Notes under the pieces: generated by a model
What the model was told of the DNA's origin: nothing
What the model saw: the letters and a program-made list of their open reading frames with translations, nothing else
Database searches by the model: none
Source: Pseudomonadota bacterium
GTDB lineage: Bacteria; Pseudomonadota; Gammaproteobacteria; UBA5335
DNA: 64,000 nucleotides
Assembly: GCA_034189865.1 (NCBI GenBank)
Contig: JAXHTV010000005.1
Span: forward strand, 1 to 64,000
Direction: 5' to 3'
Position numbers and translations under genes: made by a program
Shown here: positions 16,964 to 26,900 of the stretch, piece after piece
How the letters are laid out: each line of letters starts with the position of its first letter
How positions within the stretch are numbered: position 1 is the first letter of the stretch

Positions 16964-18372
16964 TGGTTCGCGGCGGCCCGCTCCACCATCAGATCGAATT
17001 CTTGCTGCGGCACGCCGATTCCCAGCTGCTGCTCCAGGATGTCGTGAAAATCCCGAACCCGCTGAACGTAGCGAACCGGTTCACTCCCACGCGCGTAACC
17101 GTGGGGCAGACGCCGATAGTATTTGCGGTCGGACAACAACGGCAACGCCTCTTTCAGGTCGATCCAAAGGTTGGGGTTGCGCCCCATTTCCTCGGTCAAG
17201 CGCCGGGCGTCCCGAACGTGGCCCAAACCCACATTGTAGGCAGCCAGCGCGAACCAAGTTCGGTCCGGCTCCTGGATCTCCGGGTCCAGGCGCGAGCGCA
17301 AGTGAGCCAAATAGCTCGCGCCACCCATGATACTCTGGCGCGCATCGAGCCGATTTTTCACGCCCAACGAGCGCGCGGTGGGGAGCGTCAACATCATCAT
17401 CCCCCGAACGCCGGTGGGACTGCGGGCCCGCGGATTCCAGTGTGACTCCTGATAACTCTGCGCGGCCAGGAGCGACCACGGAATGCCATACTCCTCACCG
17501 GCTCGTTCGAACATCGTTTGGTACTTGGGCAATCGCTGTTCGATCCGGCGGCGGTACACGCTGACATCCACGTAGTCGAACAGATCGACAAACCCGTAGT
17601 AGCGCTCCACCAAATCGTCCAAATCGCCGCTCTGCTCGTATTCCTCGAACCACGTCCGCACCGCGGCGAGCAATTCACTCGCACCTTTCGGCATGGCCCA
17701 AGCCAGCGTTTGCGGCGCGCCCAGCGTGAAAGCCACATCCAACTCGGGGTAGTAGCGTCGGTTGATCGCCACGATATTGGAATCCGCTACGGTACAACCG
17801 ATTCGCCCTTGCCAGACTTCTTCCAGCAGTTGCTCACTGCCCAAATCCGTCTCCGCGGTCCACTCGAGATCCGCATAATCTCGCCGCAAGGCCCGCAAAC
17901 GCTCCTCGTAGCTGCTGTCTGCCAAAACCTTAAGATCGATGCCGGAAAGCTCTTCCACACCCCGCGGCGACTCGCCGTCGCGACGACAAATCACCTGCTG
18001 CTCCACGGTCTGATAACCGGGTCCGAACAGATATTTACCCATCCGGCGTGAGGTGCGCGTGATCCCAGCGGCAGCCAGATCTGCATCCCCTCGCTCAATG
18101 CGCGAGAGCATTTCACTCCAGTTGTCGATGACAATGTAGTGAGTGGACACGCCGAGATATTCGGCAAAGCTTTCGACCATCTCGTACTCGGGGCCGGCCA
18201 GACCATCCCGACCTTCGTAAAACGTGGTGGGTGCGTTCCGCGTAATCACCACCAACTCGCCGCGCGCACGAATCTCCGCCAAACGCCCCTCGCCCACGTC
18301 CGGCTCGCTGCAGCCGACCAGCAAAAGAACGCCGGCACCAACAAGGGCTGTGCCGATTCGTTGTCTTTTCAT
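16960..18372 (-). CDS. mltF: Membrane-bound lytic murein transglycosylase F
   Basis: About 470 residues from the ATG at 18372; an ATG at 18396 is in frame. The lipoprotein signal ends VLLLVGC (lipobox), so it is probably anchored to the outer membrane. Residues 30-270 are a bacterial solute-binding-protein-like (SBP_3) module (GELVVITRNAPTTFYEG...). From about 285 comes the SLT goose-type lysozyme domain: LLAAQSYQESHWNPRARSP with catalytic Glu, then GVRGMMMLTLPTA and AAYNVGLGHV. This is the MltF/YfhD arrangement. It cleaves murein glycan to 1,6-anhydro products, the substrate pathway of the coupled ampD gene. Confidence 0.95.
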   Translation of the reverse strand: MKRQRIGTALVGAGVLLLVGCSEPDVGEGRLAEIRARGELVVITRNAPTTFYEGRDGLAGPEYEMVESFAEYLGVSTHYIVIDNWSEMLSRIERGDADLAAAGITRTSRRMGKYLFGPGYQTVEQQVICRRDGESPRGVEELSGIDLKVLADSSYEERLRALRRDYADLEWTAETDLGSEQLLEEVWQGRIGCTVADSNIVAINRRYYPELDVAFTLGAPQTLAWAMPKGASELLAAVRTWFEEYEQSGDLDDLVERYYGFVDLFDYVDVSVYRRRIEQRLPKYQTMFERAGEEYGIPWSLLAAQSYQESHWNPRARSPTGVRGMMMLTLPTARSLGVKNRLDARQSIMGGASYLAHLRSRLDPEIQEPDRTWFALAAYNVGLGHVRDARRLTEEMGRNPNLWIDLKEALPLLSDRKYYRRLPHGYARGSEPVRYVQRVRDFHDILEQQLGIGVPQQEFDLMVERAAANQ

Positions 18373-18589
18373 TGCCCCCCCATATCGTTCGGGCATGGTG
18401 AACGGTAAGGCGCGATGCCGTACTCGGCCGTGCTCCCCGTTCGCTGTTCTTTAGTATCTATCGGATGAGATCGAGCCTTCCTCACCCGATTTCGAATTAT
18501 GAGACCAACGTCAAAGTTAAGGGACATACAACGGCTCAATCAAGTTCATCGGCTTGCGCCGGAGCAATGGGAACCGCCAGAATTGCCCC

Positions 18590-19777
18590 ATGAAAATCGC
18601 CCATCCCGAAACACTTCAGATGATTCGCGCGCTGCTGGCCCGTCCTTCGGTGAGCAGCGCCCAGCCGACGTTGGACATGAGCAATCTGGGCGTGATCGAA
18701 CTACTTGCCAACTGGCTGAATGATTTGGGATTCGACGTCCGAGTCACCCCGCTCGCCGACGCCCCACAAAAGGCCAATCTGGTCGCCACCCTAGGACGCG
18801 GGCCCGGCGGCTTAGTATTGGCCGGCCATACGGATACCGTGCCCTACGACGAGGCCCTGTGGCATTCCGACCCTTTCGGCGGAACCATTCGGGGCGGCCG
18901 CCTTTACGGTCTGGGCGCCAGTGACATGAAGTCTTTTTTCGCCTTGGCCATTGAAGCGTTGGCACCCTATCGCGACAAGCCGTTGCAACAACCATTGATC
19001 CTGCTCGCCACTGCCGACGAGGAAACCAGCATGGCCGGCGCCCAGGCAATCGCAGCCAGCGGCCGACCGTTGGGACGTTACGCCGTCATCGGCGAACCCA
19101 CGGGCCTGCGCCCGGCGCGGATCCACAAGGGCATCATGATGGAAACCTTCCGCGTGCTGGGCTCTTCGGGTCATTCCAGCGATCCCGCGCTGGGGCGCAA
19201 CGCCCTGGAGGGCATGTATCGCGTCCTTGGCGCGTTACTCGATCTACGGTCCGAGCTGCAGGCGCGGTATCAGTATCCGGGCCTGACCGTGCCCGTTCCG
19301 ACCTTGAATTTGGGGCACATTCACGGCGGCGACAACCCGAACCGCATCTGCGGTCAATGCGAGCTCCATATCGACTTGCGCATGCTCCCTGGCATGGATG
19401 TGGACGAACTGCGCACACTCCTCAAAGCCCGTGCGCTGGCGGCACTTGCCGACAGCGATTTGACCCTGGAACATGAACCCCTGTTCGCCGGCCTGCCACC
19501 CTTGGAAACGCCGGCCGAAAGCGCGATCGTTCAGGCGGCGGAGGCGTTGACGGGCTACCAGGCGGGTGCGGTGGCCTTCGGCACTGAGGCCCCGTATCTG
19601 AATCAGATGGGCACGGAGTCGATCGTACTCGGGCCGGGCGATATCGACCAAGCCCATCAACCGAACGAATACTTGCAACTTGAACGCATCGAGCCCACCG
19701 TCAGACTGCTGCGGCAACTGATCGAGCGGTTCTGCCTATCACCGGCTCCGGAATACGCCGGCTCACAATCTCCTTAG
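18590..19777 (+). CDS. argE: Acetylornithine deacetylase
   Basis: 395 residues of the M20 metallopeptidase family. It hydrolyses N2-acetylornithine to ornithine in arginine synthesis. Zinc and catalytic residues are readable: LAGHTDTVPYD (His, Asp), GLGASDMKSFFALA (Asp), ATADEETSMAGAQ (catalytic Glu, metal Glu) and GEPTGLRPARIHKG. The dimerisation/lid domain follows. The C-terminal His ligand is in the GPGDIDQAHQPNEYL stretch, which is typical of ArgE and DapE. argA follows after 15 bases, giving a small arginine operon. The ATG at 18590 is chosen by family N-terminus; the frame extends to 18554. Confidence 0.93.
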   Translation: MKIAHPETLQMIRALLARPSVSSAQPTLDMSNLGVIELLANWLNDLGFDVRVTPLADAPQKANLVATLGRGPGGLVLAGHTDTVPYDEALWHSDPFGGTIRGGRLYGLGASDMKSFFALAIEALAPYRDKPLQQPLILLATADEETSMAGAQAIAASGRPLGRYAVIGEPTGLRPARIHKGIMMETFRVLGSSGHSSDPALGRNALEGMYRVLGALLDLRSELQARYQYPGLTVPVPTLNLGHIHGGDNPNRICGQCELHIDLRMLPGMDVDELRTLLKARALAALADSDLTLEHEPLFAGLPPLETPAESAIVQAAEALTGYQAGAVAFGTEAPYLNQMGTESIVLGPGDIDQAHQPNEYLQLERIEPTVRLLRQLIERFCLSPAPEYAGSQSP

Positions 19778-19792
19778 GCAACACGCGTAACG

Positions 19793-21124
19793 ATGGACAA
19801 CTTCATTAAATGGTTCCGGGGTTCATCCCCTTACATTAACGCTCACCGGGGACGGACATTCGTCATCTGCTTCGGTGGCGAAGCCGCCGTTGACGACAGC
19901 TTCGTCAACCTGGCGCAAGATATCCGGCTACTAGCCAACCTTGGCGTGCGGCTGATTCTGGTGCATGGAGCCGAACCGCAAATCGCGCAGGAACTGGCGC
20001 GACATGACCTCACCCTTCCCGATCACGACGGCCAACCCATCGCCGACGAAACCACGCTGCAGTGCGTTAAGGCAGCCGTGGGCACGCTGCGGATCGACAT
20101 CGAAGCCTGTTTTTCCAGCGGCTTGTCCGACACACCCTTGGCCACTTCCCAGCTGCGACTGGTATCGGGGAATTTCGTCGTCGCCCGGCCCTTGGGCATC
20201 CTCAACGGGGTCGACCACCTGCATACCGGCTTGGTCCGTCGCAGCGAAGCGGCCGCGATACGAAGCTACCTGGACGATGGCGCGATCGTGTTGCTTCCCC
20301 CGTTGGGTTATTCCCCCACAGGGGAAACGTTCCTGCTTCAGGCCCACGATGTGGCCACCCATGTGGCCAGCGCTCTGGAAGCCGACAAGCTGTTATTTCT
20401 GACCGAATCCGAAGCCTTGAATAACGACAGCGGTCAGACCATCAACGAACTGACACCCGGGCAGGCGGCCCAACTCAAGGGTTCGTATTCGTCCGGCACC
20501 GAGCAGGCCCGGCAACTCAACGCTGCTATTCGGGCCTGCCAAGCCGGTGTTCGACGGGTTCACCTGGTCCCCCGACGGCAGGATGGCGCACTGTTACAGG
20601 AGCTCTACACCCGTGACGGGGTCGGCACCATGATCACTGCGGAGAGCTACGATACACTCCGCTCAGCCACCATCGACGATGTGGGCGGCATCCTGGCCCT
20701 GATCGCACCGCTGGAGAACGAAGGGATTCTGGTCCACCGCGATCGTGAACAACTGGAACTGGAAATCGGCAACTTCGCGGTGATGGAGCGGGATGGCGTG
20801 ATCGTGGCTTGCGCCGCCCTGTACGGCTACCCTCCGGAACCAATAGGTGAAATCGCCTGTGTGGCCGTTCACGCCGACTATCGACAATCTGGCCGGGGCC
20901 GCGATCTGCTGGAATTCCTCGCCGGGATCGCACGTGAACGCGGCATCGAACGGCTATTCGTTCTCACCACACAGACGGCGCACTGGTTTGTCGAACAGGG
21001 GTTTCAGCCCGCCCGCATACAAGATCTGCCGGTGGCCAAGCAATCTCTCTATAACTACCAGCGAAACTCCAAAGCTTTCATGATGCCGCTGGGCGAACGC
21101 AAAACCCGAAAAATTCACCGCTGA
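19793..21124 (+). CDS. argA: Amino-acid N-acetyltransferase (N-acetylglutamate synthase)
   Basis: 443 residues, the usual length of the E. coli/Pseudomonas-type ArgA. The N-terminal amino-acid-kinase-like domain (to about residue 285) begins FIKWFRGSSPYINAHRGRTFVICFGGEA and contains LILVHGAEPQI. The C-terminal GNAT domain holds HADYRQSGRGRDLLEFL, the acetyl-CoA loop, and TTQTAHWFVEQGF. It makes N-acetylglutamate from glutamate and acetyl-CoA, the first arginine step, and is normally inhibited by arginine through the kinase-like domain. It is encoded with argE. Confidence 0.96.
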   Translation: MDNFIKWFRGSSPYINAHRGRTFVICFGGEAAVDDSFVNLAQDIRLLANLGVRLILVHGAEPQIAQELARHDLTLPDHDGQPIADETTLQCVKAAVGTLRIDIEACFSSGLSDTPLATSQLRLVSGNFVVARPLGILNGVDHLHTGLVRRSEAAAIRSYLDDGAIVLLPPLGYSPTGETFLLQAHDVATHVASALEADKLLFLTESEALNNDSGQTINELTPGQAAQLKGSYSSGTEQARQLNAAIRACQAGVRRVHLVPRRQDGALLQELYTRDGVGTMITAESYDTLRSATIDDVGGILALIAPLENEGILVHRDREQLELEIGNFAVMERDGVIVACAALYGYPPEPIGEIACVAVHADYRQSGRGRDLLEFLAGIARERGIERLFVLTTQTAHWFVEQGFQPARIQDLPVAKQSLYNYQRNSKAFMMPLGERKTRKIHR

Positions 21125-21127
21125 ATG

Positions 21128-21187
21128 GCACCACCACCCCGAACGTGGGGTGGGGTGCAGTCCTGAATCCACCCGCATGCGGATTCA
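21128..21187 (+). terminator. Two hairpins after argA
   Basis: First, GCACCACCACCCC-type arms at 21128-21140 fold back on 21147-21158 with one bulge. Second, TGAATCC (21164-21170) pairs with GGATTCA (21181-21187) and is followed by TATTTTA. The second, with its short T-rich tail, is the better intrinsic-terminator candidate; both lie before bioA. Confidence 0.55.
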
Positions 21188-21214
21188 TATTTTAAGATGG
21201 AGCGACGAGACACC

Positions 21215-22582
21215 ATGACAAACCCGGATGCGAACGCTGAATGGGTCGCACGGGACCTCCAGGTTTTTTGGCACCCGTGCACCCAGATGAAAGATCACGA
21301 ACGTCTTCCCATGATCCCCATTCGCCGGGGCGAAGGCGTGTGGCTGGAGGACTTTAACGGTCAACGCTATCTGGATGCGATCAGCTCCTGGTGGGTGAAC
21401 CTGTTTGGCCACGCCAATCCCAAGATCTGCGCCCGAATCGAGCAACAACTCCACGAATTGCCTCACAGCATCACAGCGGGATTCACCCACGCACCCGTGG
21501 TAGAACTGAGCGAACGGCTCATTGAGGTCACGCCCGAAGGCCTGAGCCGTTGTTTTTACGCCGACAACGGCTCATCGGCGGTGGAAGTCGCGCTCAAGAT
21601 GAGCTTCCACTACTGGCGCAATCGGGGCGCCCGCAAAAAAACCCGATTCATCTCGTTGGCCAACGGCTATCACGGCGAGACCTTGGGCGCGCTGTCGGTA
21701 AGCGGTGTGGATTTGTACCGCGAAACCTATCAACCCTTGCTGATGGACAGCCTGCAGGCACCCTCGCCCGACTGCTACCACCGCGAACCGGGCAGCAGTT
21801 GGGCCGAACACAGCGAGCGCCAGTTCGAAGCCATGGAGGCCTTGCTGGCACGTCACGCCGAAGAAGTGTGCGCAGTCATCGTCGAGCCATTGATTCAATG
21901 CGCCGGCTCCATGCGCATGTACCACCCCGTCTACTTGCAGCGCTTACGCGAGGCTTGCGACCGCTATCAGGTGCATTTGATCGCCGATGAAATCGCGGTG
22001 GGTTTTGGCCGAACCGGAACCCTTTTCGCCTGCGAACAGGCCAATATCACCCCCGACTTCCTCTGTCTGTCCAAAGGGCTGACTGGCGGTTACCTGCCTC
22101 TGTCGGTGGTGATGACCCACGAGACCATCTACCAGGCCTTTTACGATGACTACGAGAATCTCACGGCGTTTTTGCACTCGCACAGTTACACCGGAAACGC
22201 CCTGGGATGTGCGGCCGCGCTGGCGACGCTGGACATTTTCCGCGACGAACCGGTGATCGAACGCAATCACGCACTGGCCGAGCATATGGGTCAGCGCCTG
22301 CAAGCGCTGACCGACCACCCCCACGTGGGCGAAGTACGCCAATGCGGTATGGTGGCTGCGGTCGAAATGGTGCAGAGCCGGCAAGGCCGGCAGACCTACC
22401 CCTGGCAAGAACGACGCGGCTTGCGGGTCTATCAGTACGCGCTCAAGCGTGGCTACTTGCTACGGCCGTTGGGCAACGTGGTCTATTTCATGCCCCCTTA
22501 TGTAATCACGCCGGAGCAAATCGACGGCATGATCGAGGTGGCCGTCGCCGGTATTGACCACGCAACCCGAGGCGAGAACTGA
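21215..22582 (+). CDS. bioA: Adenosylmethionine-8-amino-7-oxononanoate aminotransferase
   Basis: About 455 residues from the ATG at 21215; an ATG at 21197 is in frame. It is a class III PLP aminotransferase that converts 8-amino-7-oxononanoate to 7,8-diaminopelargonate using AdoMet in biotin synthesis. HPCTQMKDHE near the N-terminus is characteristic of BioA. Also seen are ISSWWVNLFGHANP, FYADNGSSAVEVALKM, LIADEIAVGFGRTG with the PLP Asp, and CLSKGLTGGYLPLS with the Schiff-base Lys. The other biotin genes are not in the window. rsmE follows about 55 bases later and may be co-transcribed. Confidence 0.95.
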   Translation: MTNPDANAEWVARDLQVFWHPCTQMKDHERLPMIPIRRGEGVWLEDFNGQRYLDAISSWWVNLFGHANPKICARIEQQLHELPHSITAGFTHAPVVELSERLIEVTPEGLSRCFYADNGSSAVEVALKMSFHYWRNRGARKKTRFISLANGYHGETLGALSVSGVDLYRETYQPLLMDSLQAPSPDCYHREPGSSWAEHSERQFEAMEALLARHAEEVCAVIVEPLIQCAGSMRMYHPVYLQRLREACDRYQVHLIADEIAVGFGRTGTLFACEQANITPDFLCLSKGLTGGYLPLSVVMTHETIYQAFYDDYENLTAFLHSHSYTGNALGCAAALATLDIFRDEPVIERNHALAEHMGQRLQALTDHPHVGEVRQCGMVAAVEMVQSRQGRQTYPWQERRGLRVYQYALKRGYLLRPLGNVVYFMPPYVITPEQIDGMIEVAVAGIDHATRGEN

Positions 22583-22637
22583 TGGCCGGCATCGTTCACT
22601 CGCGGTGGCGGCGTGAGAAAAGTGGCGATAACGATCC

Positions 22638-23372
22638 ATGCGCGTGACCCGTTTCTATCACCCCGAACCACTCAAGGAACATTCCGAGATCGAACTGAAG
22701 GCGCCAGCCGCACGGCACGCCACGCGCGTGTTGCGCCTCAGACCCGGCGATCCGGTGGTGGTGTTCGACGGCCGCGGTGGGGAATTCCCCGCCCAGGTGG
22801 CAGACACCGGTCGTCAAGGCGTTTCGATTCGACTGGCGGAGCGGGTTCCGGTCGAGCGGGAATCGCCTTTGATCATCACCTTGGTGCAAGGCATCTCGCG
22901 CGGCGAACGCATGGATTTCACCATACAAAAATCCGTGGAATTGGGAGTCTCCGCGATTATCCCGGTGATCTGCGAGCGAACCGTGGTCCGGCTGGATCCG
23001 GCGCGCGCCGAAAAACGTCTGCGCCATTGGCAGGGGGTGATTGAGAACGCCTGCGAGCAGTGTGGGCGCGACCGTCTACCCGAGCTCCATCCTATTGAAA
23101 ACCTGACGAATTATCTCAGCACCACCACAGCAAGTGTTGAAACCCGCTTGTTCTTGGACCCCGAAGGAACGCGCGCGCCGAAAGACATCGACCCACCACC
23201 CGGCATGACGCTGCTCATCGGCCCGGAGGGCGGTTTATCAGAAGCCGAACGGGGCCGCGTCCGGGACGCGGGATTTCAGGGGGTTCGTCTGGGGCCACGA
23301 ATTTTGCGCACGGAAACCGCCGCCCTGACGGCCATCGCGGCCGCCCAGACGCTTTGGGGCGATTTTCGCTGA
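22638..23372 (+). CDS. rsmE: 16S rRNA (uracil-1498-N3)-methyltransferase
   Basis: 244 residues of the SPOUT/RsmE family. The N-terminal PUA-like domain includes HATRVLRLRPGDPVVVFDGRGGEF. The SPOUT knot is marked by LVQGISRGERMDFTIQKSVELGV, PVICERTVV, LLIGPEGGLSEAE and LGPRILRTETAALTAIAAAQ, all diagnostic. It methylates U1498 of 16S rRNA with AdoMet on the 30S subunit. Convergent with the CheW-like gene 31 bases away. Confidence 0.95.
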   Translation: MRVTRFYHPEPLKEHSEIELKAPAARHATRVLRLRPGDPVVVFDGRGGEFPAQVADTGRQGVSIRLAERVPVERESPLIITLVQGISRGERMDFTIQKSVELGVSAIIPVICERTVVRLDPARAEKRLRHWQGVIENACEQCGRDRLPELHPIENLTNYLSTTTASVETRLFLDPEGTRAPKDIDPPPGMTLLIGPEGGLSEAERGRVRDAGFQGVRLGPRILRTETAALTAIAAAQTLWGDFR

Positions 23373-23403
23373 CCGGACTGACTGCGCTACCAACCGGAAT
23401 CGG

Positions 23404-23880
23404 TCAGTTCGCTTTTTGCGGTGACCAGCTCTGGTAAATCATATCCTCGAGCAATTCGAGGTCCGGAATGTAGGCCCGGGTATTCCCGATGCGGACGTGA
23501 AACAAGACCGGCGACTCGCGCTCCGTATCGGTCAGCGGGATGGTGGTTAAAACTTCCTGTTGAATTCGTACCAACTGCGGATGGCCCTGGATTCGGATCG
23601 CCAGCTGGCGGCACGGCAACTCCTGGCCCAGGGTATAAGTGATGGCAATCCGGGAACGCTCATTGATCGGCGGCGCGGGTTGCTGACTGGCCTGCTCGAA
23701 GGAAACCAATGGAATGCGCCAACCCTGCCAGGACAATTCCCCCAACAACCAATCCGGAGCGTCGCGTACCGGCTCCGGTTCCGCGCGCGCGATCACTTCG
23801 GCCACCGCCGAGTTGGGCAACAACAGCCGATCACCATGCAATGGCATGATCAGACTATAGACCTCGTTGATTTCCGTCAT
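23404..23880 (-). CDS. chpC: CheW-domain protein, last gene of the Pil-Chp cluster (ChpC-like)
   Basis: 158 residues from the ATG at 23880, supported by AGGTGA five bases upstream; a TTG at 23898 is less likely. YSLIMPLHGDRLLLPNSAVAEVI, LLGELSWQGWRIPLVSFEQ and the later strands form one CheW fold. CheW-type adaptors couple receptors to the CheA kinase. This gene follows chpA in the same orientation, where Pseudomonas has chpB then chpC, so it is read as the ChpC equivalent. No chpB (CheB methylesterase) lies between them. The divergence from PilI suggests a different receptor or signal input (inference). Confidence 0.82.
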   Translation of the reverse strand: MTEINEVYSLIMPLHGDRLLLPNSAVAEVIARAEPEPVRDAPDWLLGELSWQGWRIPLVSFEQASQQPAPPINERSRIAITYTLGQELPCRQLAIRIQGHPQLVRIQQEVLTTIPLTDTERESPVLFHVRIGNTRAYIPDLELLEDMIYQSWSPQKAN

Positions 23881-23922
23881 CCCATTCACCTGTTTCAACC
23901 AACCCGACTCACACCCGCGCCC

Positions 23923-26900
23923 TCACCCTTCCGCTGACAGGGCGGGATTAACCAGCCGATCGATCGCATCCAGCAACTCTTGTTCCTGGTAGGGTTTGCC
24001 CAGATAGTCGTTCACCCCGATCTTGACGGCGCGCGCCCGGTGCTTCTCGCCCACCCGCGAGGTGATCATCACCACCGGGATCCCATGGGTTTCCCGATCG
24101 TTGCGAATGTGTGTCACCAGCTCGAAACCGTCCATACGAGGCATTTCGATGTCGACCAACATCACATCGGGGCGGTTCTCCTGTAACAGCGCCAAGGCAT
24201 CGACCCCGTCTCGGGCGGTTAGCGCCACCATCCCATGTTTTTCCAGCAAACGGGTTGTCACCCGCCGGACGGTGATAGAGTCGTCGACCACCAGCACTTT
24301 GATTTGGCGACGGGCAGTGTAATGCTCGGCTTGGGACTCAGGGGCTGCCGACGAACCCAACGCCCCCAGTCGAACCAAAGCATTCACATCGAGAATGAGC
24401 ACCACCCGCCCGTCGCCCAGAATCGTGGCGCCGGTGATGCCGCGAATGCTGCTGACTTGGCGACCGACCGTTTTGACCACCACCTCGCGGCTGCCCAGCA
24501 TGCCGTCAACCACCAAGGCGCAGCGATTCGAGCCGGCCTTGACCAGCAGCATGGGCAAACCACCGCCCTCTTCCGGCATCAGCCCGGGCGGTGCGCCCAC
24601 GAGCTCGGCGAACGAGCGAACGTTATACGTTTCGCCGCCGTACTGATACTGACTCAATTGCCCGTCGAGATAAGCCGAAGTCTCGTCCGGATACAAGCGC
24701 ACCACGCCTTCGACGGCGTTGAGCGGAACCGCATAGGTTTCGGTTCCGGCATTGACCAACAAACATTGGCTGATCGCCAGGGTATAGGGCAGGCGTACGG
24801 TAAAGCGCGTTCCCTGACCGGGCTGGGAGTCAATCGACAAGGTGCCGCCAAACTGCTTGATTTCGGCATCCACCACACCCATGCCCACGCCTCGCCCCGA
24901 GATCTGGGTCACTTCGGTGGCGGTACTCATTCCCGGCGTCATGATCAGATGGGCAATTTCATCGTCGGACAAACTGGCCTCGGGGCGAATCAACGCCCGA
25001 TCCACAGCCTTCTTGCGGATACGCTCGAAATCCAGGCCACGGCCATCATCCGATACCTCCAAGACCACCTGCGAGCCTTCGCGCCGCATCACGAGATGGA
25101 CCGTGCCGCCGGGGGATTTACCGGTGCCACGGCGCTCGTCGGGCGCTTCCAGTCCGTGGCTGACCGCGTTGCGCAACAGATGCTCCAACGGTGCCAACAT
25201 CCGCTCCAACACGCTCCGGTCCATCTCATTCTCGGCACCGACGACCTCGAGCTGTGCCGTCTTGCCGAGCTGATCCGCCGTTTGTCTAACCACACGCCGC
25301 AGGCGCGCCACGTAGGTCGACAAGGGAACCATGCGCGTGTGCATCAAGGTTCCTTGCAACTCGGTGGTCACGCGTGATTGCTGCAACAACAAACTGTCCG
25401 ATTCCCGCTGCAACTCCTCAAGCAACTCTTGCAAACTGCTCAAGTCGGCCACACTCTCGGTAAGGGCCCGGGAAAGCTGCTGAACCCGCGTGTAGCGATC
25501 GAATTCCAAAGGATCGAAATCCTCATCCAAATTCGGCGCCTTCGCCCCATCGCCAGTGTCGTGGCTGTAGAGAATCTGGGCCTCGGTTTCCAGCTCCAGT
25601 TCCCGCAATTGATGGCGAAGGCGGCTGACGGTTTGATCCAACTCCTTGACGTGGTAGCCCAAGGTGCGAATCTGCTGCTCCAAACGCGAGCGATAGATAC
25701 TCACCTCGCCCGCATAATTCAGGAGGTTGTCCAACAGTTCGGACGAGACCCGAACCGCCTCTTGGCCCGGCAGGGCAACTACCGAGCGGGGCACTTCGGT
25801 CTTGGAGGCAGCCGGCTTCAGTGGTTGCGATGGTGCCGACGGCTCTCGGTCGGGGCGAACCGGAATAACCTCTGCCGGCCCCAACACGGGGACCTCCGGC
25901 TCTGGTTCCGGTTCCGGTTCCGGGCTCATATCAGCCGGACGCGTCCAACCCAGTTTCTTGTCTTCCTCGCCGAACCAGGGGTCTGGCTCGACGGGAAAGG
26001 CGTCGGACTCTGACTCGGTCGACGGCTCGACCGGTTGCGGCTCATCAGAAACGGCCGGATCCTGATTCGGTTCGTCACCGGCTATCTCAACCACATCGAC
26101 GGTAAGTGGAGGCGACTGCTTGCTTGAGTCCGCCAGCGGACGCACCTCGCCTGGATCCACCGGCTCCGTCGACGCCGTGAGAGATTCGGGATCCACCACA
26201 TTGAACTGCGCCAGGTCGAACTCGGCGAAATCGGCCTCTTCCACCTCGATGCCGTAATCCTCGACCTCCAGGGAATCCTCATCATCCATCGGCCAGGGCG
26301 TTGGCGCCGCAGGGACCGGGGTCCTTACCTCATCCGGCGTTGACTCAACATCCGGGACCGAGCGTTCCTGGGCGGGGGCGTCCGATCCACCCAAAGCCGC
26401 CAATAGCTCGCTCTCAGCCGCGACCGGGAAACCCTCTCGATACCGCTCCAGCATGGCGTTGAGTCGATCGATGGTGCGATAGAGCAGTTTGACCGCCTCG
26501 TCTTCCGGGCTGATTCGACGGTCCCGAAGGGATTTGACGAAGCTCTCGGTCTCATGCGTGAGATCGCCCATATTGCGGGCCTCAGCCATCCGAGAGCTGC
26601 CCTTGAAGGTATGCAATTCCCGCAGCATCGCATCCAGCAGCGCGTCGTTGCCGCGGTCATTGGACCAACGGTCGAGTAACTGGTCCATCCGCTCCAGGAT
26701 TTCCGCGCCTTCCTCAACAAATACCTGCAACAACCCGGCATCCAAGTTGGCCGGTTGATCCAAACGCTCCTCGGCTTGCACGGCTGCTTTGGGAACCGGT
26801 GGGGTTTCAACCTCCTCCGACTGTTCCATGCGCTGTGCCAACTCATGGACTTCTTGGTTGATGCGTGCAACCAATTCCTGATGATCGGGCAAAGGCGCCT

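Noticed and set aside
24235-25377. 380-codon plus-strand frame
   Set aside because: Antisense of chpA (HATPase and CheW domains); low-complexity composition, no motif.
25898-25925. GGTTCC tandem repeat
   Set aside because: Short in-frame repeat coding for the Pro-Glu linker of ChpA; not a CRISPR or mobile repeat.
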